A stretch of 64,000 nucleotides of DNA from Chania multitudinisentens RB-25 (GTDB taxonomy: Bacteria > Pseudomonadota > Gammaproteobacteria > Enterobacterales > Enterobacteriaceae). The notes below the pieces were generated by a model, which saw nothing but the letters and a program-made list of their open reading frames with translations, searched no databases and was not told the DNA's origin. The translations under genes were made by a program, and so were the position numbers. The stretch spans positions 2,418,001 to 2,482,000 of the forward strand of contig NZ_CP007044.2 in NCBI RefSeq assembly GCF_000520015.2, read 5' to 3'. This document shows, piece after piece, positions 8,705 to 17,614 of this stretch (position 1 is the first letter of the stretch; every line of letters starts with the position of its first letter).

Positions 8705-8838
8705 CGTTGGGCTACCGCGCTTGGCATCTTGGGATTGGGCAGTGCTCGGCCTCCTCACGTACCCTTGTACGCTCGAGGCTTGTGTGCTGCCCATACCCAC
8801 CTGCCTGCGCTCGCGACCAACTTTACTGAGTTAAGAGT
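8705..8838. repeat. Diverged single copy of the repeat family found after glnB
   Basis: The 163-bp gap between ydcS and ydcT contains GGGCTACCGCGC and GGGCAGTGCTCGGCCTCCTC, matching the order and spacing of the same blocks in the 139-bp units at 4434-4850. A GTAC...GTAC pair follows in both places, and the right part is diverged. This looks like a dispersed intergenic repeat that landed inside an operon. No terminator is evident, so read-through from ydcS to ydcT remains likely. The end points are approximate. Confidence 0.65.
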
Positions 8839-8858
8839 ATCAACGTGGAGCGTACATC

Positions 8859-9887
8859 ATGAGCATTGCCGTACAGTTTATCGACGTTTCGCGCATTTTT
8901 GGCGATGTTCGTGCCGTTGACCGGGTTTCTGTTGACATTCAGGATGGCGAATTTTTCTCCATGCTCGGGCCTTCCGGCTCGGGCAAAACCACCTGCCTGC
9001 GTCTGATCGCGGGTTTTGAGCAACTGAGTTCCGGCTCAATCCGCATTCATGGGCAGGAGGCTGCCAACCTGCCGCCGTACCAGCGTGATGTGAATACCGT
9101 GTTTCAGGATTATGCGCTGTTCCCGCATATGTCAGTGTTGGAGAATGTGGCCTATGGGCTGATGGTGAAAGGTGTGCCTAAACGTGAGCGATTGGCGCGG
9201 GCGCAGCAGGCGCTGGAAAGCGTGGCACTGGGATTTGTGGCCGAACGCAAGCCAGCACATCTTTCCGGTGGTCAACGCCAACGTGTGGCACTGGCGCGTG
9301 CATTGGTCAACCGCCCACGGGTGCTGCTGTTGGATGAACCTTTAGGAGCGTTGGATCTGAAGCTGCGCGAACAGATGCAGGGAGAACTGAAAAAGCTGCA
9401 ACGCCAACTGGGGATCACTTTTATCTTTGTTACTCACGATCAGAGCGAAGCGCTGTCGATGTCGGATCGCGTTGCCGTGTTCAATAATGGCCGTATTGAG
9501 CAGGTGGATACGCCACGTGAGTTGTATACGCGGCCAAGAACGCCGTTTGTTGCCGAGTTTGTCGGCACCTCCAACGTGTTGCGTAGCGATCTGGCGCAGC
9601 GGTTGCTGGGGCAAAATGCAACCTTCTCTATTCGCCCAGAGCATATCCGCCTGTTGGACCAAGGTGGTGCCACGCAGGGTGAGATTCAGGTGCAGGGTAC
9701 TTTGCAGGAGATCCATTATCAGGGCGCGGCTACGCGTTATGAAATTGCCCTGAATAGCGGTGAAAAGTTGCTGGTCAGCCAGGCTAATCCACAGTGGCAA
9801 GCCGCCGAACAGCAGCGCCTGATCGGCCAGCCGGTTACCGCCTGCTGGGCGCGTGAGGCCATGGTGCCGCTGCTGGAGGAGAGGTGA
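8859..9887 (+). CDS. ydcT: YdcT polyamine-type ABC transporter ATP-binding protein
   Basis: The 342-residue protein is a PotA/YdcT-type ATPase. Walker A is GPSGSGKTT (about residues 39-47), the Q-loop is in VFQDYALFPHM, the ABC signature is LSGGQRQRVALARAL, and Walker B plus D-loop is LLLDEPLGALD. The switch His is in FVTHDQSEAL. A TOBE-type regulatory domain fills the last 90 or so residues. It energises the importer formed with the permeases YdcU and YdcV and the binding protein YdcS. The ydcU start follows its stop by 1 nt. Confidence 0.95.
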   Translation: MSIAVQFIDVSRIFGDVRAVDRVSVDIQDGEFFSMLGPSGSGKTTCLRLIAGFEQLSSGSIRIHGQEAANLPPYQRDVNTVFQDYALFPHMSVLENVAYGLMVKGVPKRERLARAQQALESVALGFVAERKPAHLSGGQRQRVALARALVNRPRVLLLDEPLGALDLKLREQMQGELKKLQRQLGITFIFVTHDQSEALSMSDRVAVFNNGRIEQVDTPRELYTRPRTPFVAEFVGTSNVLRSDLAQRLLGQNATFSIRPEHIRLLDQGGATQGEIQVQGTLQEIHYQGAATRYEIALNSGEKLLVSQANPQWQAAEQQRLIGQPVTACWAREAMVPLLEER

Positions 9888-9888
9888 G

Positions 9889-10833
9889 ATGGAGATGAGC
9901 ATGGAAAATCCGGCTGCACCAAGCAGTAAAATCCGCACGCTTTCCACCTATCTGTACCGCAAGCCGACGCTGTATCTGTTGCTGCTGCTGATGCCGCCGT
10001 TACTGTGGTTTGGCGTTGTGTATCTGGGTTCACTGTTGGCCCTGCTGTGGCAAGGATTCTACACCTTCGATGATTTCACCATGACGGTGACGCCGGATCT
10101 GACCTTCGCCAACCTGCGTGCGCTGTTTAACCCGGCTAACTACGACATCATCGTGCGCACGTTGACCATGGCGGTGCTGGTTTCGTTGGCCAGCGCAGTA
10201 CTGGCATTCCCGATTGCTTATTACATGGCGCGTTACACCAGCGGTAAAGTGAAGGCGTTTTTTTATATCGCGGTGATGATGCCGATGTGGGCCAGCTATA
10301 TCGTCAAAGCCTATGCCTGGACGCTGCTGTTGGCCAAAGACGGCGTGGCGCAGTGGTTCCTGCAACATATGGGGTTGGAGCCGTTGCTGGCGGGGATTTT
10401 GAGTATCCCCGGCGTGGGTGGCAACACGCTTTCCACCTCTGGTCTGGGGCGGTTCCTGGTGTTTGTTTATATCTGGTTGCCATTCATGATCCTGCCGATC
10501 CAGGCCGCTTTGGAACGCCTGCCACCTTCGCTGCTACATGCTTCTGCCGATCTGGGCGCCCGCCCGGCGCAGACGTTTCGCTATGTGATTCTGCCGTTGG
10601 CAGTGCCGGGGATTGCCGCTGGTTCGATTTTCACCTTTTCACTGACGCTGGGGGATTTTATCGTGCCGCAACTGGTGGGGCCACCGGGTTATTTCATCGG
10701 CAGCATGGTGTATGCCCAGCAAGGGGCGATCGGCAATATGCCGATGGCGGCGGCCTTTACCCTGGTGCCGATCGTACTGATTGCGATTTATCTTGCCATT
10801 GTTAAACGCTTGGGGGCCTTCGATGCACTCTGA
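9889..10833 (+). CDS. ydcU: YdcU ABC transporter permease
   Basis: The 314-residue inner-membrane protein has about six hydrophobic segments, beginning near residue 30 (YLLLLLMPPLLWFGVVYLG), and a binding-protein-dependent permease EAA-like loop near ASADLGARPAQTFRYVILP. The start at 9889 follows a strong Shine-Dalgarno (GGAGGAGAGGTGAG) and directly abuts ydcT; its 314 residues agree with E. coli YdcU. It forms the membrane channel together with YdcV. The last 11 bp overlap the ydcV start, showing tight operon packing. Confidence 0.93.
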   Translation: MEMSMENPAAPSSKIRTLSTYLYRKPTLYLLLLLMPPLLWFGVVYLGSLLALLWQGFYTFDDFTMTVTPDLTFANLRALFNPANYDIIVRTLTMAVLVSLASAVLAFPIAYYMARYTSGKVKAFFYIAVMMPMWASYIVKAYAWTLLLAKDGVAQWFLQHMGLEPLLAGILSIPGVGGNTLSTSGLGRFLVFVYIWLPFMILPIQAALERLPPSLLHASADLGARPAQTFRYVILPLAVPGIAAGSIFTFSLTLGDFIVPQLVGPPGYFIGSMVYAQQGAIGNMPMAAAFTLVPIVLIAIYLAIVKRLGAFDAL

Positions 10834-11629
10834 ACGCGCGCCGTTAGGGCTAAAGTTGGCCGCCTGGGGTGGCCTGATCTTTCTGCATTTCCCGCTGGCG
10901 ATTATCGCCATCTACGCTTTCAACACCGAGGAGGCGGCATTCAGCTTCCCGCCGCAGGGCCTGACGCTGCGCTGGTTCAGCGTGGCCGCCGGGCGGCAGG
11001 ATATTATTGATGCGGTATTGCTTTCGGCGCAGGTCGCCGGCCTGGCGACAGCCATTGCGCTGGTGCTGGGCACTTTGGCGGCTGCGGCGCTGTACCGCCG
11101 TGATTTCTTCGGTAAACAAAGCATTTCGCTGTTACTGCTGTTGCCGATTGCGTTGCCGGGAATTGTCACCGGTATCGCCTTGCTGGCGGCTTTCAAGGCG
11201 CTGAATATTGAACCGGGGATCATGACCATCGTCATCGGCCACGCCACCTTCTGCGTGGTGATCGTGTTCAACAACGTGATCGCCCGTTTCCGCCGCACTT
11301 CATACAGCTTGATCGAAGCTTCGATGGATCTGGGGGCCGACGGCTGGCAGACCTTCCGCTATGTCATTTTGCCTAACCTGGGTTCGGCGTTGCTGGCCGG
11401 GGGCATGTTGGCGTTTGCGCTGTCGTTCGACGAAATCATCGTTACTACCTTTACCGCTGGGCATGAACGCACGCTACCGCTGTGGCTGCTGAATCAGCTT
11501 GGCCGACCGCGTGACGTACCGATCACCAATGTGGTGGCGCTGTCGGTGATGGTGCTGACCATGATCCCGATACTGGGGGCTTATTATCTGACTAAAGGTG
11601 GGGAAAGCGTCGCGGGTAGCGGCAAATAG
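10823..11629 (+). CDS. ydcV: YdcV ABC transporter permease
   Basis: The 268-residue permease has hydrophobic segments from about residue 12 and the conserved cytoplasmic EAA-type loop EASMDLGADGWQTFRYVILP, which docks the ATPase. The start at 10823 (MHSERAPLG) is inside the end of ydcU, as in related operons, and gives a length close to E. coli YdcV. It pairs with YdcU to form the importer channel. The following gene, patD, starts 49 nt downstream with its own Shine-Dalgarno, so the block continues. Confidence 0.93.
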   Translation: MHSERAPLGLKLAAWGGLIFLHFPLAIIAIYAFNTEEAAFSFPPQGLTLRWFSVAAGRQDIIDAVLLSAQVAGLATAIALVLGTLAAAALYRRDFFGKQSISLLLLLPIALPGIVTGIALLAAFKALNIEPGIMTIVIGHATFCVVIVFNNVIARFRRTSYSLIEASMDLGADGWQTFRYVILPNLGSALLAGGMLAFALSFDEIIVTTFTAGHERTLPLWLLNQLGRPRDVPITNVVALSVMVLTMIPILGAYYLTKGGESVAGSGK

Positions 11630-11678
11630 CTTAACCCCTTGTTGCTGAATTAGGTAAACATTGATAAAGGAAAATCCT

Positions 11679-13103
11679 ATGCAAAGCCAACTGCTGATTA
11701 ATGGCCAACTGGTTGCGGGCCAAGGTGAAAAGCTGCCGGTAGTGAACCCGGCAACGGGAGAGATCATTGTGCAGGTGGCCGAGGCCAGCGAACAACAAGT
11801 TGAACAGGCCGTAGTGGCGGCAGATGCTGCGTTTGTTGAATGGGGGCAAACTACGCCGAAAGAACGTGCCGAGCATTTGCTGAAATTGGCCGATGTCATT
11901 GACCAACATGCGGAAACCTTCGCCAAGTTAGAGTCTCTCAACTGCGGTAAACCTTATCACTGTGTACTGAATGATGAATTGCCTGCGGTTGCCGATGTTT
12001 TCCGTTTCTTTGCCGGTGCCAGCCGTTGTTTGGGCGGCCTGGCGGCGGGTGAATATCTGGCTGGACATACCTCAATGATTCGCCGCGATCCGTTGGGCGT
12101 TGTTGCCTCAATCGCCCCTTGGAATTATCCATTGATGATGGCGGCATGGAAGCTGGCACCGGCGCTGGCGGCAGGGAACTGTGTGGTACTTAAACCTTCC
12201 GAACAGACACCACTCACTACGTTCAAACTGGCGGAGTTGGCCGCAGGCATTTTTCCGCCGGGCGTGCTGAATGTGCTGTTTGGCCGCGGAGCCAGCGTGG
12301 GCGATATTCTGACGGGCCATGATAAAGTGCGCATGGTGTCGCTCACCGGCTCTATTGCTACCGGGGAACATATCATTGCCCATACAGCGGCAAGCATTAA
12401 GCGCACGCATATGGAACTGGGTGGCAAAGCCCCGGTACTGGTGTTTGATGATGCCGATCTGGATCAGGTGGTAGCGGGTATTCGCACCTTTGGTTTTTAC
12501 AACGCCGGGCAGGATTGCACCGCAGCTTGCCGTATCTATGCGCAACGGGGTATTTATCCCCAGTTGGTGCAAGCGCTGGGTGAGGCGGTTGCCAGCTTGA
12601 AGATTGGGCCACCAGAAGACAGCAGCACTGAGCTGGGGCCGTTGATTACCTCACAGCATCTGGAGCGGGTGAGTGGTTTTGTTGAACGAGCCAAAGCGTT
12701 GCCGCATGTGCAGGTGGTAACCGGCGGTGAGAAGGTGAAGGGCCCTGGCTTCTATTTCCAGCCGACGTTGCTGGCCGATGTGCGGCAGGAAGATGAAATT
12801 GTTCAGCGTGAAGTTTTCGGGCCCGTGGTAACGGTGACACCGTTTGACGATGAAGCACAGGTTCTGGCCTGGGCTAACCAGTCCCATTACGGCCTGGCTT
12901 CCTCGCTGTGGACGCGTGACGTTGGCCGCGCCCATCGCCTGAGCGCCCGCTTGCAGTATGGTTGCACCTGGGTGAATACGCATTTTATGCTGATCAGTGA
13001 AATGCCGCACGGCGGGCAGAAGCTGTCTGGCTATGGCAAAGATATGTCGATGTACGGGCTGGAGGATTATACTGCTATTCGTCATGTGATGTTTAAGCAT
13101 TGA
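11679..13103 (+). CDS. patD: PatD 4-aminobutyraldehyde dehydrogenase
   Basis: PatD oxidises 4-aminobutyraldehyde to GABA with NAD+. The 474-residue length equals E. coli PatD (YdcW), as do the start MQSQLLINGQLVAGQGEK and the end GLEDYTAIRHVM-KH. The catalytic Cys is in NAGQDCTAACRIYAQ and the Glu in THMELGGKAP. The start at 11679 has AAAGGA ahead of it. As in E. coli it lies directly after ydcSTUV. It is the closer match to true PatD of the two dehydrogenases in the block, and its product feeds GABA catabolism. Confidence 0.93.
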   Translation: MQSQLLINGQLVAGQGEKLPVVNPATGEIIVQVAEASEQQVEQAVVAADAAFVEWGQTTPKERAEHLLKLADVIDQHAETFAKLESLNCGKPYHCVLNDELPAVADVFRFFAGASRCLGGLAAGEYLAGHTSMIRRDPLGVVASIAPWNYPLMMAAWKLAPALAAGNCVVLKPSEQTPLTTFKLAELAAGIFPPGVLNVLFGRGASVGDILTGHDKVRMVSLTGSIATGEHIIAHTAASIKRTHMELGGKAPVLVFDDADLDQVVAGIRTFGFYNAGQDCTAACRIYAQRGIYPQLVQALGEAVASLKIGPPEDSSTELGPLITSQHLERVSGFVERAKALPHVQVVTGGEKVKGPGFYFQPTLLADVRQEDEIVQREVFGPVVTVTPFDDEAQVLAWANQSHYGLASSLWTRDVGRAHRLSARLQYGCTWVNTHFMLISEMPHGGQKLSGYGKDMSMYGLEDYTAIRHVMFKH

Positions 13104-13164
13104 TATACCTGCTTTCCTGCCACTCGAATTATTTAGGGTATTCAGCACAAAATAATGTGGTTCT

Positions 13165-13186
13165 CAGGCCGGTCTTGATCGGCCTG
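13165..13186 (+). terminator. Weak hairpin between patD and spdH
   Basis: CAGGCCG and CGGCCTG form a 7-bp stem with an 8-nt loop in the 106-bp gap. No T-run follows, so it is at best a weak or partial terminator, or an mRNA-stabilising hairpin that could lower expression of the two downstream genes. Confidence 0.35.
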
Positions 13187-13209
13187 ATTAATGAAGATTT
13201 AAGGACGCT

Positions 13210-15114
13210 ATGATGGCTATCACTCGTCGTGATTTTCTTAACGGAGTGGCGATCACCATTGCCGCCGGGTTAACGCCGATGCAGATTCTGCGCGCATCGC
13301 CACAGCTTGCCGATCAAACTCTCAATTATCCCCCAGCTTTGACGGGCCTGCGCGGTAATCATCCTGGTTCATTCGAACATGCACATCAATTGGGGCGCAG
13401 CGGTAAGGCTTTTGACTTTGCCAACGCACCCGTTGAGGAAGAATTTGACTTAGTGGTGGTAGGAGCCGGGCTCAGCGGTTTGGCTGCTGCCTGTTTCTGG
13501 CAGCAGATGAAGGGTAAACAGCAACGTATTTTATTGATTGATAACCATGACGATTTTGGCGGGCATGCCAAACGCAACGAATTCAGCAGCGAAAACGGCA
13601 TGATTCTGGGTTATGGCGGCAGCGAGTCGTTACAGTCGCCGCGTGCCAACTTCAGCCCGGTGGCGCTAGGGTTGCTGCAAAAGCTGGGCGTCAGTATCGA
13701 TAACCTGGAACAGGCATTCAATAAAACGTTCTACCCGGATCTGAATCTGAGCCGTGGTGTTTACTTTGATCGCAAGAATTTTGGCGTTGATAAAGTGGTG
13801 GGTGGCGATCCAGGCCGCCGGGTGGCGGATGATATCCCCCGTGATCGTCTCAATGGCCGTTCCTACCAGGATTTCATTGGTGATTTCCCATTATCGGAAA
13901 GCGATCGCCAAGCGTTGATTGCCCTGCATACCGCCGAAAAAGATTACTTGCCGGGGATGAGCCAGGAAGAAAAGGTCGCCTGGCTGGATAAGCACAGCTA
14001 TAGCCAGTTTCTGCGTGAGAAAGTGGGCCTGAGCGAAATGGCGATTCGCTATTTCCAGCAGAGCACCAGCGATTTCCAGGCGGTTGGCATTGATGCCACT
14101 TCTTGTAGCGACGCCCGAATCTGTGATTTACCAGGGCTGAATGGCATGAATTTGCCACCGCTGGATGAAGAGTCACAGGCGGATCTTGACGAACCTTACG
14201 TGTTCCATTTCCCAGATGGTAACGCCACGCTGGCGCGCCTGATGGTACGCCATTTGATCCCGGCGGTTGCACCGGGGAAAGATATGCAGGATATCGTGAT
14301 GGCACGGTTTGATTATAGCCAGCTCGATCGGCCTGAATCGCCGGTAAAACTGCGGCTGAGCAGTACTGGCCTGCATGTCGCTAATATCGGCGATAAGGTG
14401 GAAGTGGCCTATATCAACGGGGGGAAAGTGATTAAAGTGCGGGCCGGGCAAGTGGTGATGGCCGGTTACAACATGATGATCCCATATCTGATACCGGAAA
14501 TGCCCCCGGCGCAGCAGGAAGCGCTGAAGCAGAACGTAAAATCCCCTCTGGTATACAGCAAAGTGGTGCTCCGTAACTGGCAGCCGTTTATCAAGCTGGG
14601 CGTGCATGAAGTGTATTCGCCGACAGCACCTTATTGCCGGGTCAAGCTGGACTATCCTGTGAACATGGGGGGATACCAACACCCGCGCGATCCGAATCAG
14701 CCGATTGGTTTGCATATGGTGTATGTTCCTACCTTGGCAGGTAGTGGCCTTAGCCCACGTGAACAGTCACGTAAGGGCAGAGCTTTGCTGTTGGGCACCC
14801 CTTTTGAGGTGTATGAGCAGATGATCCGTGAACAATTGCAGGGCATGTTGGGTGCCGCCGGGTTTGACCATCAGCGTGATATTCAGGCGATCACCGTTAA
14901 CCGCTGGTCGCATGGTTATGCCTATTTTCTCAATGGTCTGTTCGATGATGAAGAAGAATCGCAGAAGATTATCGAAACAGCGCGGCAGCCGATAGGTAAA
15001 ATCGTGATTGCCAATTCCGACTCTGACTGGAGCCCGTATGCCAATTCGGCTATCGATCAGGCATGGCGAGCGGTGAATGAGCTGGCTTATGGTAAAGCCA
15101 AGGAGGAGGTATGA
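13210..15114 (+). CDS. spdH: Spermidine dehydrogenase (FAD flavoprotein, Tat-exported)
   Basis: The 634-residue protein begins with a twin-arginine signal TRRDFLNG (Arg6-Arg7) and a short hydrophobic stretch, so it should be folded and exported to the periplasm. An FAD-binding GAGLSG motif lies at about residues 85-90, followed by an acidic strand end (LLIDNHDDFGGHAKR). Length and overall layout fit the spermidine dehydrogenase family (Pseudomonas and Citrobacter SpdH, and the classically purified Serratia enzyme), which cleaves spermidine to 1,3-diaminopropane and 4-aminobutyraldehyde using an electron acceptor. The neighbours fit: a PatD upstream to use the aldehyde and a cytochrome c overlapping its stop by 4 nt. 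Bound haem b, reported in the family, cannot be judged here. Confidence 0.85.
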   Translation: MMAITRRDFLNGVAITIAAGLTPMQILRASPQLADQTLNYPPALTGLRGNHPGSFEHAHQLGRSGKAFDFANAPVEEEFDLVVVGAGLSGLAAACFWQQMKGKQQRILLIDNHDDFGGHAKRNEFSSENGMILGYGGSESLQSPRANFSPVALGLLQKLGVSIDNLEQAFNKTFYPDLNLSRGVYFDRKNFGVDKVVGGDPGRRVADDIPRDRLNGRSYQDFIGDFPLSESDRQALIALHTAEKDYLPGMSQEEKVAWLDKHSYSQFLREKVGLSEMAIRYFQQSTSDFQAVGIDATSCSDARICDLPGLNGMNLPPLDEESQADLDEPYVFHFPDGNATLARLMVRHLIPAVAPGKDMQDIVMARFDYSQLDRPESPVKLRLSSTGLHVANIGDKVEVAYINGGKVIKVRAGQVVMAGYNMMIPYLIPEMPPAQQEALKQNVKSPLVYSKVVLRNWQPFIKLGVHEVYSPTAPYCRVKLDYPVNMGGYQHPRDPNQPIGLHMVYVPTLAGSGLSPREQSRKGRALLLGTPFEVYEQMIREQLQGMLGAAGFDHQRDIQAITVNRWSHGYAYFLNGLFDDEEESQKIIETARQPIGKIVIANSDSDWSPYANSAIDQAWRAVNELAYGKAKEEV

Positions 15115-16295
15115 ACCTGCGCTTACTGTGCCTGATTGGGTGGTTGACGAGTGGGGCGGCGCTGGCAATGTCAGCAGGGGAATACGTTGCCAAAGCAGGG
15201 GATTGTGCTGCTTGCCATACCGCACCGGGTGGAAATACGCTGACTGGGGGAATGAAGTTTCCAACGCCGCTAGGGGATATCTACGCCACCAATATTACCT
15301 CGGATGTGCTGTACGGTATCGGGGCCTATACCTTCGAAGACTTTGATCGCGCGATGCGCCAAGGCATTGCCAAAGATGGCCACCGTTTATACCCGGCGAT
15401 GCCTTATACCTCGTATGCCAAAATGAGCGCAGAGGACATGCGGGCCTTGTATGGCTATCTGATGCATGAAGTTCCGGCCCATCCCGTAGCTAACCGGGAA
15501 AGTGACATCAGTTGGCCGCTTTCCATGCGCTGGCCGTTAGCGGTATGGAGCGCATTATTCCATGAGGATCACCCTTATCAACCGGAGCAAGGGCAAAGTG
15601 CCGAATGGAATCGTGGCGCTTATCTGGTGCAAGGGCTGGGTCATTGTGGTAGCTGCCATACGCCACGGGGCTGGGCCATGCAGGAAAAGGGGTTGGACAG
15701 CAAAGCAGCAGAATTTTTGAGTGGTGCAGAATTGGATGGCTGGTATGCACCGGGGTTACGTGGGTTGCCGCCGGATGAGGTGGTGGCCTTGCTGAAAAGC
15801 GGGCGTAGCCAGCATGCTGCGGTGGCGGGGCCGATGAGCGATGTCGTGGTTCACAGTACCCAGTATCTCAGCGATGCTGACCTGAACAGTATTGCGGTCT
15901 ATTTGCATAGCCTGACGGCGGTAATACCGAAAGCGAGTAACATCCCGCTGGCGGCGAGCCACAGTTTGGAAGCTGGCAAACAGACTTACGCGATGTATTG
16001 CTCAACCTGCCACGGGGACGAAGGCGAAGGCAGCGACTACGTTATTCCCGCGTTGATGGGGAACCGGGTGATTACGGCGGATAACCCATTGACTGCGCTA
16101 CGGGTGGTACTGGAAGGTGCGCATACGCCTATCACACAGCAGACAATGGCGACCGTGATGCCAGGTTACGGCTGGAAACTGACCGATCGGCAAGCGGCCG
16201 ATCTGATGAGCTATCTGCGTGGCAGTTGGGGCAATCAGGCGGCTCCGGTTACCGCGGAACAAGTGGAAGCCGCCCGTGCGTTGAAAAAGCAGTAA
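15111..16295 (+). CDS. Periplasmic tri-haem cytochrome c, likely electron acceptor of SpdH
   Basis: The 394-residue protein has a Sec signal peptide (about residues 1-20) and three covalent haem sites CxxCH: CAACH at 32-36, CGSCH at 179-183 and CSTCH at 297-301. This tri-haem arrangement is that of the cytochrome subunits of membrane alcohol, gluconate and sorbitol dehydrogenases, which pass electrons to ubiquinone. The ATG overlaps the spdH stop (ATGA), so the two are translationally coupled. The inference is that SpdH and this protein form a periplasmic spermidine-oxidising complex. It carries no lipobox, and no C-terminal membrane helix was noticed. It ends just before a clear terminator. 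Confidence 0.88.
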   Translation: MNLRLLCLIGWLTSGAALAMSAGEYVAKAGDCAACHTAPGGNTLTGGMKFPTPLGDIYATNITSDVLYGIGAYTFEDFDRAMRQGIAKDGHRLYPAMPYTSYAKMSAEDMRALYGYLMHEVPAHPVANRESDISWPLSMRWPLAVWSALFHEDHPYQPEQGQSAEWNRGAYLVQGLGHCGSCHTPRGWAMQEKGLDSKAAEFLSGAELDGWYAPGLRGLPPDEVVALLKSGRSQHAAVAGPMSDVVVHSTQYLSDADLNSIAVYLHSLTAVIPKASNIPLAASHSLEAGKQTYAMYCSTCHGDEGEGSDYVIPALMGNRVITADNPLTALRVVLEGAHTPITQQTMATVMPGYGWKLTDRQAADLMSYLRGSWGNQAAPVTAEQVEAARALKKQ

Positions 16296-16300
16296 AATAT

Positions 16301-16327
16301 CAGGGTACGGCTTTGCAGCGTACCCTG
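16301..16327. terminator. Shared terminator between the cytochrome c gene and hmp
   Basis: CAGGGTACG and CGTACCCTG form a perfect 9-bp stem with a 9-nt loop. It lies between two convergent genes, with CAGTTTTAC on the right and GTAAAATAT on the left, so it can end transcripts from both sides. Confidence 0.75.
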
Positions 16328-16333
16328 GCAGTT

Positions 16334-17524
16334 TTACAGTACTTTGTGCGGGCCAAAACATTCGTAGTGGATACGTTCGGCAGCCACGCCCATATCCAGC
16401 AACTGCTTGGCAATAAACTGCATGAATGAGACCGGGCCGCAGAAATAGTAATGCATCAGAGGGTTATTCAGTGCCGTTTGCAAGACGCTGAGTTCCATGG
16501 GGCCATGGCTGTCGTAATCCCGCCCTTGCACATCATCGGCATTAGGATTGCTGTACCAGACGTGCCGATTGAGGTTTGGCAGACGCCCGGCGATATCCGC
16601 CACTTCGGCGGCAAACGCATGAACCGCGCCGTTTTTTGCCGCATGCAGCCAGTGAATATCAGCCTGATGCTGGCGATCGTGCAGGCTATTGAGCATGCTC
16701 AGCATGGGAGTTTGGCCGATACCAGCGGAGATCAAAGTGATTGGCGTGGCTGGTGTGATATCCAAGGTGAAATCACCGCGTGGCGGTGCGATATACAGAA
16801 TATCGCCCTCTTTGGCCTGTTGGTGCAGGAAGTTGGAAACCGTGCCTTGTTCTTCGCGTTTTACCGCAATACGGTAATATTTGCCGTTGGGTGATGTGGA
16901 AAGCGAGTACTGACGGATTTCCTGATTGGTCAATGTATTGTCTTTGATATAAACCGCCAAATACTGGCCTGGTTTGAAGTCTTTCACGCGGCCACCGTCC
17001 ACCGGTGCCAGAACGAAGCTGCTGATCACGTCGCTCTGTGGCTGTTTCTCAACAATCTGGAATGCACGCAAATCGCGCCAGCCACCGTCATCATGCTCAC
17101 TTTCCTGATAAATCTGCCCTTCGCGCTGGATAAAGACATCTGCTAATACGCCATAAGCTTTACCCCAGGCATCCAGCACTTCCTGGTCTGGCTTGAGCAT
17201 TTCGTCCAGCGTGGCCAACAGATGATGCCCGACAATCTGATACTGATCCGGCTGAATATTAAAACTGGCATGTTTCTGCGCTATGCGTTCCACCGCAGGC
17301 AGCAGGGCCGCCAGATTCTCCAGGTTGTTGGCGTAGGCGCAGATAGCATCAAACAGAGCCTGACGCTGATCGCCATTACGCTGGTTGCTCATATTGAAAA
17401 TATCTTTCAATTCAGGGTTATGGGCAAACATACGGTCATAGAAGTAGGCGGTCAGTTTCGGGCCAGTTGCCGCTAACAGGGGAATAGTGGATTTTACGGT
17501 GGTGATGGTTTGGCTATCTAGCAT
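16334..17524 (-). CDS. hmp: Flavohaemoprotein, nitric oxide dioxygenase
   Basis: Hmp converts nitric oxide to nitrate using oxygen and NAD(P)H. The 396-residue protein has a globin domain (about 1-138; proximal His in IAQKHASFNI), an FAD domain (about 150-255; RQYSLSTSPN) and a NAD domain (about 260-396; ISAGIGQTPMLSML and the end YECFGPHKVL). It is transcribed leftward, divergent from glyA, an arrangement conserved in enterobacteria. The intergenic region holds an NsrR-like operator, which fits repression relieved by nitric oxide. The gene is full length. Confidence 0.96.
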   Translation of the reverse strand: MLDSQTITTVKSTIPLLAATGPKLTAYFYDRMFAHNPELKDIFNMSNQRNGDQRQALFDAICAYANNLENLAALLPAVERIAQKHASFNIQPDQYQIVGHHLLATLDEMLKPDQEVLDAWGKAYGVLADVFIQREGQIYQESEHDDGGWRDLRAFQIVEKQPQSDVISSFVLAPVDGGRVKDFKPGQYLAVYIKDNTLTNQEIRQYSLSTSPNGKYYRIAVKREEQGTVSNFLHQQAKEGDILYIAPPRGDFTLDITPATPITLISAGIGQTPMLSMLNSLHDRQHQADIHWLHAAKNGAVHAFAAEVADIAGRLPNLNRHVWYSNPNADDVQGRDYDSHGPMELSVLQTALNNPLMHYYFCGPVSFMQFIAKQLLDMGVAAERIHYECFGPHKVL

Positions 17525-17591
17525 GAAACGTTCCTCTTATCTTCTATGTCTTTTAACAAGCTAAAGCACTTGAAATGGTTAGGTATAGTTA

Positions 17592-17614
17592 ATGTTGCAT
17601 TTTAAATATATCTT
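17592..17614. promoter_or_regulatory. Putative NsrR operator of hmp
   Basis: Read on the minus strand the site is AAGATATATTTAAAATGCAA followed by CAT, an inverted repeat close to the enterobacterial NsrR pattern (AAGATGCATTT and AAATGCATCTT halves). It lies 68-90 bp upstream of the hmp start, where NsrR acts in related bacteria. The identification is by comparison with the known consensus from memory. Confidence 0.6.
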
